Source: Tolypothrix sp. NIES-4075
GTDB taxonomy: Bacteria > Cyanobacteriota > Cyanobacteriia > Cyanobacteriales > Nostocaceae
NCBI RefSeq assembly: GCF_002218085.1
Contig: NZ_BDUC01000008.1
Coordinates: 62,001-126,000 of the forward strand
Direction of reading: 5' to 3'
Length of the DNA stretch: 64,000 bases
Shown: piece by piece, positions 40,472 through 49,880 of the stretch
How positions within the stretch are numbered: position 1 is the stretch's first letter
How the letters are laid out: every line of letters starts with the position of its first letter
Program-made: the position numbers and the translations under genes
Notes under the pieces: model-generated
Databases searched by the model: none
Seen by the model: the letters and a program-made list of their open reading frames with translations, nothing else
Told to the model about the DNA's origin: nothing

Positions 40472-40489
40472 GTAGACAAGCTTGTCTAC
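40472..40489. promoter_or_regulatory. TetR operator 2 (GTAGACAAGCTTGTCTAC)
   Basis: Perfect 18-base palindrome, 28 bases before the GTG of the AhpD-like gene. The size and symmetry are typical of TetR dimer sites. Confidence 0.75.
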
Positions 40490-40517
40490 AAACACACCAA
40501 TTTAAAGGCAATTACCA

Positions 40518-41078
40518 GTGGATTTTCCCATTTACACAATCGACACTGCCCCGGAAGCATCTAAAACAGCCTTAGTTCATGCAAAGGAAACGTTTGGGTT
40601 TATTCCGAATTTAGAAGGGATTTTTGCCCAAGCCCCTGCATTGCTCAAAGGTTCGATGGCGCTGTGGGATTTATTTGAGGCTACCAGTTTCAGTCTTATC
40701 GAACAGCAAGTGATTTACCTGACGGCAAATTATGAACACGAGTGTCACTACTGCATGGCAGCCCATTCTGGTCTAGCAAAAATGATTGGCATGTCTGCTA
40801 ATGATATTCAAGCGCTCCGCAACGGCACAGCCTTAAGCGATCCGAAATTACAAGCTTTGCGTCATTTTACCCAACGCATGATTCAGATGCGTGGTTGGAT
40901 TGACGATAAAGAAATTGAGGAATTTTTAGCGGCAGGTTATACCCAACAGCAAGTACTGGAAGTAATTGTTGGAATTGCAATCAAGATTATGCACAATTAT
41001 ACAAATCACATTGCTAAAACACCCCTCGACAGACCGTTTCAACCCTACGTTTGGTCAAAGCCTGCGGTAACAGCGTAA
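40518..41078 (+). CDS. AhpD-like carboxymuconolactone decarboxylase family protein
   Basis: A 186-residue helical protein. The CxxC redox pair is in EHECHYCMAAHS (about residues 75-86), the AhpD signature; the downstream His is present. Members act as alkylhydroperoxidases or as decarboxylases. The N-terminus (TIDTAPEASKTALVHAKETF-GFIPNL) is that of the AhpD-like subgroup often controlled by a TetR repressor. Start is GTG. The divergent TetR gene and its twin operators suggest induction by a peroxide or an organic electrophile. Confidence 0.88.
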   Translation: MDFPIYTIDTAPEASKTALVHAKETFGFIPNLEGIFAQAPALLKGSMALWDLFEATSFSLIEQQVIYLTANYEHECHYCMAAHSGLAKMIGMSANDIQALRNGTALSDPKLQALRHFTQRMIQMRGWIDDKEIEEFLAAGYTQQQVLEVIVGIAIKIMHNYTNHIAKTPLDRPFQPYVWSKPAVTA

Positions 41079-41097
41079 ATCACTTTTTAGCAAACTG

Positions 41098-41139
41098 GAG
41101 AGACAATCGCGTTGCGGTCATAGTATGCAATTGTCTCTC
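41098..41139. terminator. hairpin between converging genes
   Basis: GAGAGACAATCGC and GCAATTGTCTCTC pair with one mismatch across a 16-base loop. It lies 20 bases after the AhpD-like stop and 56 bases from the cyclase stop. A T-rich tail is weak, so termination is only likely. Confidence 0.5.
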
Positions 41140-41194
41140 AACTGCGATTTGTTTTCAGAGTATAATTCAGCAATAGTATCTAACCACGCTCCTG

Positions 41195-42820
41195 CTAACA
41201 ACTTCCCAAATAATGCATCTTTGTCTGATAAACTTTGACTAATCGATTAATGCCTTTAAAACGATAATGTCCCATCTCTTGAAAATCACAGGATTGGGAA
41301 AGCATTTTATAAGTAACTTCACTGATGACACATTCACTAGGAGGACAAACAGCCTCCATCCGCGCCGCCAGATTAATAGTTGCGCCCAAAGCAGTATAAT
41401 CAACTCTTTGAGAACTGCCGACATCGCCAACGACAGCCTTACCGCTGTTAATTGCAATGCGTAATTGTAGCGATTCTTGCCAAAAACCATTGGCGTTAAG
41501 CTGTTCGAGACGAGTTAACATACCCTTGGCAGCAGCGACGGCTCTATCTGCATGATCTGATTGCGGTTCCGGTGCGCCAAAAAATGCCATAATACAATCG
41601 CCAATATATTTATCTAAAGTGCCGCCCCAGCCAAACACTTCTTGTAGCATTTCTTCAAATAAATTATTCAATAATTGAGCAACTTCTGTTGGTGTAACTC
41701 GTTCAGAAATTGCTGTAAAGCCGACTAAATCGGCAAATAAAATGCTAATTTCAGTTTCTACGGGTGCTAAACGACCATTAGGCAATCCTCCCACAGATAT
41801 CAACTGTTGCACAACTGCGGGAGAATGATAGCGTTCTAATCTATGGCGAATCACTTCTTCAGTTTTAAGTTTTTCTACCAGTAACCAACGTTGAACGCTC
41901 GAAGCAACAAGATTTGCCAAAGCTGAAAAAAAGCTCAATTCTTCTTCGCCTTCGTTTTCCCAGTGATAAGAAGAAAGGGTAGCATCGGCATAAAGAACGC
42001 CGACAACTTTATTTTCATCCCATAAAGGTACAGCCATCGCGCTGCGAATACCTTTGACTAAAATGCTGTGTTCTCCAGCAAATCGTTCATCTTTTTGAGC
42101 GTCAGCAGTTTGAATCGCGACTTTTTCTGCAAATACCTTTTGGCAGATACTACGACTAATCCAACTGCCATCGGCTGCTAAATTTTCTTGTTGAAAAGCT
42201 TTTCTAGTGGCAGAGTTCATTAACTCTAGTTTACCGCTTCCATGCACATCAATTAACAATGCCAAGCGATCGATACTGTCGAGGTAACGAAAAATAACTT
42301 GCTGCACCTGTGAGAAAATTTCTTCAATAGATGCGGCTGCACACAGATTCTTGGCAATATCTACTAAGTCTTTGAGTCGGGCAATGGTTTGGTCTTTATT
42401 AGTTGTCTCGCCGTCCTGACCGTTGGGTTGTATCCATTTTTCTTGTAATTGTTGGACATTGCGAAGAATTGTTCTTTGTTCAGCAACTTCCTGTTGCCTG
42501 GGGCTGAGTGGCGGTTCAGTATAATCTGCATACAGCACTAGTAAACTAACATCGCCTAACCATACAATATCCCCGTGCTGCAACTTTTGAGGAGAGGTAA
42601 CAAGACGTTCATTTAATTGCGTCCCGTTTTTGCTGCCCAAGTCTTCAATAGTCCACAAATCGGCGGCAATTTTCACTAAGCGGGCATGGCAACGAGAAAC
42701 TCCCCCAAAAGGTAAGTATAAGTCACATTCTGGCAAACGTCCGATGGTGAATACATCTTGATTCACCGTCACCGTTGTGTCGTTATCTCCCTCTTGTAGG
42801 CGTAGTTTGAGTTCAGTCAT
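41195..42820 (-). CDS. FHA-GAF class III adenylate/guanylate cyclase
   Basis: A 541-residue signalling enzyme. FHA domain (about 1-105): IGRLPECDLYLPFGGVSRCH and LGSKNGTQLNE, which binds phosphothreonine. GAF domain (about 150-300). Cyclase domain (about 355-535): ISILFADLVGFTAISERV (first metal Asp), YIGDCIMAFFGAP (second Asp), LRIAINSGKAVVGDVGSSQR and ALGATINLAARM. Fits cyanobacterial cAMP synthases such as the Cya family with FHA input, linking Ser/Thr kinases to cAMP. Substrate-specifying residues were not resolved by eye. Confidence 0.92.
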   Translation of the reverse strand: MTELKLRLQEGDNDTTVTVNQDVFTIGRLPECDLYLPFGGVSRCHARLVKIAADLWTIEDLGSKNGTQLNERLVTSPQKLQHGDIVWLGDVSLLVLYADYTEPPLSPRQQEVAEQRTILRNVQQLQEKWIQPNGQDGETTNKDQTIARLKDLVDIAKNLCAAASIEEIFSQVQQVIFRYLDSIDRLALLIDVHGSGKLELMNSATRKAFQQENLAADGSWISRSICQKVFAEKVAIQTADAQKDERFAGEHSILVKGIRSAMAVPLWDENKVVGVLYADATLSSYHWENEGEEELSFFSALANLVASSVQRWLLVEKLKTEEVIRHRLERYHSPAVVQQLISVGGLPNGRLAPVETEISILFADLVGFTAISERVTPTEVAQLLNNLFEEMLQEVFGWGGTLDKYIGDCIMAFFGAPEPQSDHADRAVAAAKGMLTRLEQLNANGFWQESLQLRIAINSGKAVVGDVGSSQRVDYTALGATINLAARMEAVCPPSECVISEVTYKMLSQSCDFQEMGHYRFKGINRLVKVYQTKMHYLGSC

Positions 42821-43268
42821 GACAATGATAGATTAATCCACTGAAGCTGGGGTGCTAGCAACCAATACGGTAAAGAATACGCCAAGGGTTAGCCCTTCAC
42901 TATTTCTTTATGACACTGTTAAGGGCTTTCGACAACTATATGTACTAAATGTGACAACAATATGTAGTAGGCGTGGATAGCGTTTATTGACAGCATTGAA
43001 ATGCTGACTACGAAAAAAAATTATTTAATTTGGTGGTAATTCTTTGGATTCGTGAATGTTGTGCCTTAAAAGTTGAGCGATCGCCTATTTAAACTCCTCA
43101 AAGTCAAGCGATCGCACTTTCCTTTGGCATCGGGCAAAGCTTGCCTACTAACGCGGGTTAAAAAATCTCTAAAGTCAAGCGATCGTATCCTTCTAGGGTA
43201 TCGGCATCCAGGGTCAAAGCAATTAACACCAACGCTGACGAATCTCAAACCCAAAATCGCACTCAACT
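42821..43268. other. intergenic region rich in HIP1 sites
   Basis: A 448-base spacer with no gene. It contains the word AAAGTCAAGCGATCG twice and several GCGATCGC sites, together with a segment (GGCATCGGGCAAAGCTTGCC) that is partly palindromic. No promoter can be placed with confidence. Confidence 0.5.
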
Positions 43269-44786
43269 TCAACGCGACGCCCGCCAAATTTTGATAGTTT
43301 TGTCATGACTGCCACTGACTAAAGTTTGCCCATCCGGGCTGATGGCGAGAGAATGAATCGAGTAGGAATGACCAGTCAGGGTGCGGATTAAATTGCCATC
43401 TGCGATCTGCCAAACTTTGATAGTATTGTCACTAGTGCCACTAACTAAAGTCTGCCCATCCGGACTAATGGCGACAGAAGTAATATAGTTGGAATGACCA
43501 GTCAGGGTGCGGATAAGAGTGCCATCTGCGATCTGCCAAATTTTGATTGGGCTATCAACACCGCCACTAACTAAAGTCTTTCCATCTGGGCTGATGGCAA
43601 TAGAAGTAATATAGTTGGAATGACCAGTCAGGGTGCGGATAAGAGTGCCATCTGCGATCTGCCAAATTTTGATTGGGCTATCAACACCGCCACTAACTAA
43701 AGTCTTTCCATCTGGGCTGATGGCAATAGAAGTAACCGAGTCGGAATGACCAGTCAGGGTACGGATAAGAGTGCCATCTGTTAAATTCCAAATTTTGATT
43801 GTTTTGTCCTGACTGCCACTAACTAAAGTCTTTCCATCCGGGCTGATGGCAACAGAAGTAACATAGTTGGAATGACCAGTCAGGGTGCGGATAAGAGTGC
43901 CATCTGTTAAATTCCAAATTTTGATAGTTTTGTCATTACTGCCACTAACTAAAGTCTTTCCATCCGGGCTGATGGCGACAGAATTAACCGAGTCGGAATG
44001 ACCAGTCAGGGTGCGGATAAGAGTGCCATCTGTTAAATTCCAAATTTTGATTGTTTTGTCCCAACTCCCACTGACAAGAATGGAATTATCACGGCTAATA
44101 GCGATGCAATGATCTTCACCGATTGCCTTGGTATGCCCTGTAAGGGTTTGGGCTAGAGAAAGATTTGCTAAGGGATTTGGAATTTTCGCAGCCGGACTGG
44201 TCGTTAATATAGGGGGCGCAACGGGACTGGATACGGTTACACTTGGTTTTTCAGTCACAGGTGCAGACTGACCGATTTTAGATGCTAAATACCCAAACCC
44301 TCCCCCTAATAACAGCAGCGCCGCAACGGTCACTGCTACGGGCAATTTCTTTTTTGGACGCTGAAGGATTTTTTGCTCAATTTCCCCTATTCTTTGCAAC
44401 AACACTTGAGTATTTGACGGTCGATCGCTTGATTTTCGCGCCATCAAACTATCAATAAAATTGCCCAGCAACGGTGAAATTGTCACCGCTTGTCGCCAGC
44501 GAAACACATCATTATGAGCATCATAAAACTTTAAGGGATGTTGCCCTGTGAGCAAATGTACAAAGGTGCGTCCCAAGGCAAAAAAATCTGACTGCGGTAC
44601 AGCTTGGCAATTAATTTGTTCTGCTGAGGTGTACCCTGCGGAAACTACCGCCGTGATTTGGTGTCCCACACCCACCTTTGCTAAATATGTATAGGTCGCA
44701 TCCCTCGCTGTCCCAAAGTCAATTAACACCAACTGTCCATTGCTTCTCAACATGACATTTGCGGGTTTAATATCGCGATGAAACCA
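43269..44786 (-). pseudogene. Ser/Thr kinase-WD40 protein, N-terminus lost
   Basis: The reading frame begins inside a protein kinase: WFHRDIKPANVMLRSNGQLV-LIDFGTARD (catalytic loop and DFG), then the C-lobe, a transmembrane helix (VAVTVAALLLLGGGFGYLA), a Pro-rich stretch and seven WD40 repeats (GHSNYVTSVAISPDGKTLVS type) that are nearly identical. The P-loop and VAIK lysine are missing. The frame breaks exactly at 44786/44787, where CTAG begins a transposase remnant. A shorter product starting at Met 44753 (494 residues) could be made, but as a pseudokinase with a WD40 propeller. Confidence 0.85.
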
Positions 44787-45781
44787 CTAGATGTTGTGGT
44801 GGCTCAAGAGTGGGCAGGTAAAGGAACAGCAGGAACTAGGGAAACGCTTGGGCACAGATACCTCAACTGTGACAAGATGGTTACAGAAATATCGATTGGG
44901 TGGACTTTCTAGGTTATTGGAAATTAAGAAAGCACCAGGCGCAAACCGAAAAATAAATGATGATGCGATCGCAGCACTCAAACTTGAGTTGGAAACAGGA
45001 AAAGGATTTAGTAGTTACGGTGCAATTGTTGAATGGCTAGACAAGGAGCATGGGCTTGATATCGAGTATGGAACAGTTTATGTATGGGTTCGATATCGAT
45101 GCTTGTGCAAAACTAAAAGTACCGCGTCCTCAAAGCTACAAGCAGGATGAAGAATTGATATCTGAGTTTAAAAAAAACTCGGTGTCATTCTCAATTGTTT
45201 AGAAAAGCTTCTGGCACAAGGGAAGTGCGTACGGTATATGTGTCAGGATGAAACCAGGCTTGGGTTAAAAACCTTAACAGGAAAAGTAATTACTGCTGCT
45301 GGAGTTAAGCCTACCGTTGAGGTTAAATGGCAACGGGAAAATTTTTGGATTTATGGTGCAATTGAGCCTTTGACAGGAAAACATTTCCAACATGAATATC
45401 CCAAACTCAATGGCGAATATTTTCAACAGTTCTTGGACTGGTTATCTTGTGCAATTAGGCGACGACTACGCAATTTTACAAATCGACCAAGCTCCCGCTC
45501 ATACCAGTTCTGCGATTCGCTGGCCTGAAAATATTATTCAAGAGCTTCAACCACCTCATTCTCCCGAACTCAATCCAATCGAAAGGCTTTGGCAGTTCCT
45601 CAAAAAATCGCTCAAAAATGAACTTTTCTCTTCTTTACAAGCTTTAAGCGATAGCGAAGCGCTGCTGCGAAGCGCAGATCGCATCCAGGAAATATTCAAC
45701 CAACTTACATTTAAGCAGGTGATGTCTGTTTCCTCTTATAACTTTATTTTAGAAGCTCTTTTCTATCCAGCTTCATATTAA
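44787..45781 (+). mobile_element. degenerate IS630-family transposase
   Basis: Pieces of a Tc1/mariner-like IS630 transposase in at least three frames. Helix-turn-helix part: GQVKEQQELGKRLGTDTSTV. Then PRPQSYKQDEELISEF, then QDETRLGLKTLTGK (first Asp), then after another shift YAILQIDQAPAH (second Asp) and ELNPIERLWQFLKK (Glu). The N-terminus is missing at the kinase junction. The multiple shifts (near 45105, in the A-run at 45172, and near 45440) mean the element is dead. The CTAG at the left end fits the TA/CTAG target of this family. Confidence 0.85.
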
Positions 45782-45895
45782 ATTGGTATCAGACATTCTT
45801 CTTTCAAAACCCCTTTTATCACCTTTATCTTTCTTAAATGACTTAGCGATAACCTCATCACAAGATATATTAATCTGCGACTGATTTACCAAAAT

Positions 45896-46093
45896 TCAAT
45901 TTTGAATTGAAGCACCATAAATAATTTCTGATAAACCCGTCCAAACACAAGCAGTAGCACACATCGGGCAAGGTTCGCCACTAGTATATATAATATAGCA
46001 ATCGTATATCCCAATTTTGGATTTAGGACTGCTATATAACCTTCTAAAGAAGGATTTATTTTGCCTGACTGTATTATAAGCTGCTGCAACCAC
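45896..46093 (-). pseudogene. nucleoside/guanine deaminase fragment
   Basis: One frame reads YIIYTSGEPCPMCATACVWT-GLSEIIYGA, the zinc-binding PCxxC half of a cytidine/guanine deaminase family enzyme. The upstream half with the HxE motif is absent; its place is taken by unrelated residues. So only about 40 codons are real. The other ~300 bases between the transposase and the channel gene show no gene. Confidence 0.7.
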
Positions 46094-46282
46094 TTAATTA
46101 TCTTTAACAATTACCGCACCGTGTATCTTTTTTTTGCCTCTGAAAAGCGCTAGGCGCATAAAATCTTCAGGTTTGATAAATAATTAAAAATGGGACAGCT
46201 TTATATTTGTAAGTTAACGTAGAGTTGGCTATTGCGTTTATTCTAATCATTCGTAAAGTTATTTACAAGCAATTTGTCAAAA

Positions 46283-47101
46283 ATGTTACTTTTACGAAAA
46301 AAAACAGCATTTTACCTAACAGACTTAGAAACACCTGTAGGTAAAGCGATTAATCTCACAATTGCTGGATTAGTTCTACTGTCTTCAGTAATATTTGTTG
46401 CGGAAACTTATACTATTCCCAATGCAGTTAGATTTCAATTAAATATAGTAGATACCGTAATATTGATAATTTTCGCTGTGGAATACATACTCCGCTTGTG
46501 GAGTACAGACAACAAAATTAAGTATATTTTTAGCTTTTACTCGATTATTGATTTAATGGCGATTTTGCCATTTTTTATCGGAATAGCTGATATCAGCTTT
46601 ATCCGATTGCTGCGATGGTTTAGAGTTTTACGGTTAATCAGATTTCTAGATAGAAAATCTTTTTTTGGTAAAATTAGCACCGAAGATGGTGTAATTTTAG
46701 GACGAATATTATTTACACTATTTGCAATTATATTTGTTTATTCTGGCTTAATTTATCAAGTTGAGCATCCAGTTAACCCAAAAGTTTTCAGAACTTTTTT
46801 AGATGCGTTTTATTTTTCGATTGTCACCATGACAACTGTAGGATTTGGTGACGTTACACCAATTTCTGAATTAGGTCGCTTGCTGACAGTATCGATGATT
46901 TTAACAGGTATTGCGTTGATTCCTTGGCAAGTGGGTGATTTAATTAAGCGGTTAGTAAAAACTGCTAATCAGGTAGAAATAGTTTGTCCGGGTTGCGGTT
47001 TAGGTTTCCACGATGCAGATGCTCAATTTTGTAAAGCTTGCGGTACAAAGCTATCTGGTGTGATTGACTCAAGTGTAGAAAATGAAATTTCTACTTATTA
47101 A
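46283..47101 (+). CDS. voltage-gated-type K+ channel with C-terminal zinc ribbon
   Basis: A 272-residue six-helix ion channel in the cell membrane. Helices S1-S4 occupy about 20-125; S4 reads RLLRWFRVLRLIRF, with regularly spaced Arg, so voltage sensing is likely. The selectivity filter TMTTVGFGDVTP is that of K+ channels. S6 is followed by a cytoplasmic zinc ribbon: CPGCGLGFHDADAQFCKACG (two Cys pairs). That ending is unusual for Kv-like channels. I use ATG 46283 rather than the TTG at 46274. Confidence 0.9.
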   Translation: MLLLRKKTAFYLTDLETPVGKAINLTIAGLVLLSSVIFVAETYTIPNAVRFQLNIVDTVILIIFAVEYILRLWSTDNKIKYIFSFYSIIDLMAILPFFIGIADISFIRLLRWFRVLRLIRFLDRKSFFGKISTEDGVILGRILFTLFAIIFVYSGLIYQVEHPVNPKVFRTFLDAFYFSIVTMTTVGFGDVTPISELGRLLTVSMILTGIALIPWQVGDLIKRLVKTANQVEIVCPGCGLGFHDADAQFCKACGTKLSGVIDSSVENEISTY

Positions 47102-47197
47102 GCTACATTTTCCGGAAATCTCCTATATATATACGTGTGCTACAATATGTAATTAAGAGATTTAACCCGTTAATACGGTAGCTCAAAATTTAAAAAT

Positions 47198-48385
47198 ATG
47201 CTGCGTAAAGACATCCCAAACTCAGAAGCAGAAACGCCGATATATAGGCTGATTGGTATTTTGGGTGTATTAGTGGTGATGGTAGCGATCGCTATTCCAG
47301 CATCCAGTCTGATTGCAAATATGTATGGTCCGCACTTTCTGGTGTTGTATGGTTGTGTTATTACCATCACCTTGTTTGTCAGCGCAAGGCTTGTGCAATC
47401 AAGCAAAAATCAAGCTTTACCGTTAATTCCCACAGCATTAGATCCTTACGAAATTGCCTATTTAGATACTGGAGAAATCGGAGTTGTCGAGGTAGCTGTT
47501 ATTGACTTGATACAAAGCGGTTATTTGCAAGTTATCAATAAAGAGTTGATTAAAATTGGGGACAATCGTCTTGAGCCATCAAGCCTAACATTAATACAGC
47601 GTCAGGTATATGACTGGTTTTCTACCCCACGCACAGCAAACGAGATGTATTTTTTGCGATCGCTAACCGAAAAAGTACAGCCTTATTGCACAGTTTATCA
47701 ACAAAGTTTGCAAAATGAGCAACTTCTCAATTCTGACCAGATTAAAGCAAGAAAATGGCAGATTGCTTTGATAGGGACATTAATTATTCTAGGTTTGGGT
47801 GGCTTCAAGTTAATAGTAGCTTTAGTACACGGACGCCATAATGTCGGTTATCTCATCCTTATGGGCATTTTGTCGCTGTACTTTCTCATTCATATTTGCA
47901 AGCTAGCACAACGTCGGAGTCCCTTAGGTGAAGTTTATCTCAAGCAACTTAAGGAAACCTTCTGGCAGTTAAAGCAAAAAGTAAAAACTGTCGTCGCTTC
48001 GGAAGTTGACTACAACTTGGTTGTCGCACTTTTTGGCATCACCGCACTTGCAGGAACTCAGTACGAGTACTATCAAAAAATATCTTCACCCAACACTGTT
48101 AAGCCTAATAGTAGAACTACTAGGACTAATTCAAGTTCAAGTAGTAGTTCCAGCAGTGGGTGTAGTAGCTGCTGTAGTACTTCTGGCAATTGTTTCGGCG
48201 AAATTTCTTCTAGTAGCGGAAGTTCCTGCGGTAGTAGCTGTAGTAGTTCCGGTGGAAGTTCTTGCGGAAGTTCTTGCGGTGGAAGTTCTAGCGATAGTAG
48301 CTGTAGTAGTTCCGGTGGAAGTTCTTGCGGAAGTTCCTGCGGAAGTTCTTGCGGTGGGGGTTGCGGTGGGGGTTGCGGTGGTTAG
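47198..48385 (+). CDS. TIGR04222-type membrane protein with Cys/Gly/Ser-rich tail
   Basis: A 395-residue protein. Residues about 10-75 hold two membrane helices, residues 80-180 a soluble domain (PLIPTALDPYEIAYLDTGEIG), residues about 185-230 two more helices, then a region to 310. The last 75 residues are only Ser, Gly, Cys with few others, with 14 cysteines, many as CGSSC or CGGGC. This matches the TIGR04222 class of membrane proteins with Cys/Gly-rich ends. An MNIO oxygenase gene follows after 41 bases, so the tail may be a modified, metal-binding RiPP-like segment. Inference, not shown. Confidence 0.85.
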   Translation: MLRKDIPNSEAETPIYRLIGILGVLVVMVAIAIPASSLIANMYGPHFLVLYGCVITITLFVSARLVQSSKNQALPLIPTALDPYEIAYLDTGEIGVVEVAVIDLIQSGYLQVINKELIKIGDNRLEPSSLTLIQRQVYDWFSTPRTANEMYFLRSLTEKVQPYCTVYQQSLQNEQLLNSDQIKARKWQIALIGTLIILGLGGFKLIVALVHGRHNVGYLILMGILSLYFLIHICKLAQRRSPLGEVYLKQLKETFWQLKQKVKTVVASEVDYNLVVALFGITALAGTQYEYYQKISSPNTVKPNSRTTRTNSSSSSSSSSGCSSCCSTSGNCFGEISSSSGSSCGSSCSSSGGSSCGSSCGGSSSDSSCSSSGGSSCGSSCGSSCGGGCGGGCGG

Positions 48386-48426
48386 TAGTGTAAATTTCGT
48401 AGTCAGCGATGATCGCGCTTTAACCA

Positions 48427-49260
48427 ATGCTTTCTAATTTACCAACATTAGGTGTAGGATTGGGTTTTCGCGAACCTTTCAAAAGTGACTTATTTCTGCA
48501 CCGTCAGCAAGTTGACTTTCTAGAAATTGTTGCAGAACATTATTTAGATGCAACTTCGCAAAAACAGCAGGAATTAGAACTCTTAGCAGCACATTTCCCG
48601 ATAATTCCCCACGCTATCAACTTATCTTTAGGCAGTGCGGAAGGTTTGGATACAGATTATCTTCGCAAATTAGCAGCATTAATTAACCAACTTAACCCAC
48701 CTTGGTGGAGTGAGCATATCTGCTTTACCAAAGCGGGTGGAGTTGATATCGGGCATTTGTCGCCGCTACCTTATACTTATGAAGCACTAGAAGTGCTTTG
48801 TCGCAATATTGCTCAAGTACGTCGCTTCGTTGATGTGCCGTTAATTCTAGAAAATATCACTTATATGGTGACACTTCCCGGTGCCCAGATGACAGAAGCG
48901 CAGTTTTTAACCGAAGTTGTAGAACGTTCTGATTGTGGTTTGCTGTTGGATGTAACAAATATCTATACTAATGCTGTGAACCACAATTATGATATCCAAG
49001 CTTTTGTGAAAGAATTACCTTGGGAACGTGTGGTACAATTACATTTCGTTGGTGGACATTGGCATGATGGTATATTAATTGATAGCCATTCACAGTCAAC
49101 GCCTGTGGAGGTGTGGAAACTGATGGATGAAGTTGTCGCGAAAATGCCTGTTAAAGGTGTTGTGTTAGAACGAGATGAAAATTTGCCTACCTTTGCCGAA
49201 TTAACAGCGGAATTGCAACACGCAAGGGAAATTGGTAGGAGTCATCAAAGATGGGATTAG
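48427..49260 (+). CDS. MNIO-family (DUF692/MbnB-like) iron oxygenase
   Basis: A 277-residue TIM-barrel enzyme. Metal and core residues of the MNIO family are visible: VDFLEIVAEHYLD, IPHAINLSLGSAEG (His), WWSEHICFT (Glu, His), LILENITY (Glu, Asn), GLLLDVTNIYTN (Asp, Asn), VVQLHFVGGH (two His), DSHSQ (Asp, His) and VLERDENLP. MNIO enzymes use two or three irons to convert cysteines of peptides, for example to oxazolone-thioamide (MbnB) or other thiol products. The Cys-rich tail of the preceding gene is the natural candidate substrate. Confidence 0.92.
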   Translation: MLSNLPTLGVGLGFREPFKSDLFLHRQQVDFLEIVAEHYLDATSQKQQELELLAAHFPIIPHAINLSLGSAEGLDTDYLRKLAALINQLNPPWWSEHICFTKAGGVDIGHLSPLPYTYEALEVLCRNIAQVRRFVDVPLILENITYMVTLPGAQMTEAQFLTEVVERSDCGLLLDVTNIYTNAVNHNYDIQAFVKELPWERVVQLHFVGGHWHDGILIDSHSQSTPVEVWKLMDEVVAKMPVKGVVLERDENLPTFAELTAELQHAREIGRSHQRWD

Positions 49261-49805
49261 CACAAACGCAGCAAGTTTTAGCCCAGCTTTACACCAATAC
49301 GGACTTCAGAGAGCGTTTTTTTGCAAACCCCGAAGCTGTTGGTATCGAGTTTGAATTGAGTGACGATGAAGCGCAGCAACTAGCGCAATCAGCACAGCAA
49401 ATTAATATCTTCGCCAATTCGCTTAAGTGGAAACGCTTAGGGGAAGTACGCGAATTATTACCCCGCACGGCGAAAGTGTTGGGTAAAGATTTCACCGCTT
49501 TATTTTGGCAATATGCAGAAACGTATTTACCACAGGGTATCAAGAAACATCTCCAAGATGCGATCGCCTTTGCTAATTTCCTGGAAAAAACAACTTCTGA
49601 TTTAGTTAGCGATTTAGTCCGCTATGAAAAAACGTGGCTTTTAACTTATGAACGCGATCGCTATTTCCAGATATCCTGGTTTCGTTATGCTGTTCACCGC
49701 GATTGTAAAGCGCAATTAGCGATCGCTATTTGGTTTCGCTTCCCCCAAGGACAATTACACCATATCGTGCAGGGAGTAGGAAAGAGGTTGACGACTACCT
49801 ATTGA
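49251..49805 (+). CDS. MNIO partner protein (MbnC-like position)
   Basis: A 184-residue soluble protein whose start overlaps the MNIO gene by 10 bases, so the two are translationally coupled. The N-terminal half is helical (TQQVLAQLYTNTDFRERFFA, ELSDDEAQQLAQ); the second half has YEKTWLLTYERDRYFQ and ends with a basic strand. It holds the place that MbnC-type or DUF2063-type partners take beside MNIO enzymes, where they bind the leader or substrate peptide. I do not recognise the family with certainty. Confidence 0.75.
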   Translation: MGLAQTQQVLAQLYTNTDFRERFFANPEAVGIEFELSDDEAQQLAQSAQQINIFANSLKWKRLGEVRELLPRTAKVLGKDFTALFWQYAETYLPQGIKKHLQDAIAFANFLEKTTSDLVSDLVRYEKTWLLTYERDRYFQISWFRYAVHRDCKAQLAIAIWFRFPQGQLHHIVQGVGKRLTTTY

Positions 49806-49880
49806 AAATTTCCAAAAAAACTCTGCGTTCCTTTGCGCTTTCCTCCGCTTTCCTTTGCGTTTAAAAAACTCTACAACTAC

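Noticed and set aside
45165..45185. Programmed -1 frameshift at the A-run of the IS630 transposase
   Set aside because: At least two other frame breaks and a missing N-terminus show that the element is degenerate, so a functional shift is unlikely.
48006..48437. Open frames on both strands over the Cys/Gly/Ser-rich tail
   Set aside because: Low-complexity shadows of the TIGR04222-type gene, which joins in frame to a recognisable membrane domain.
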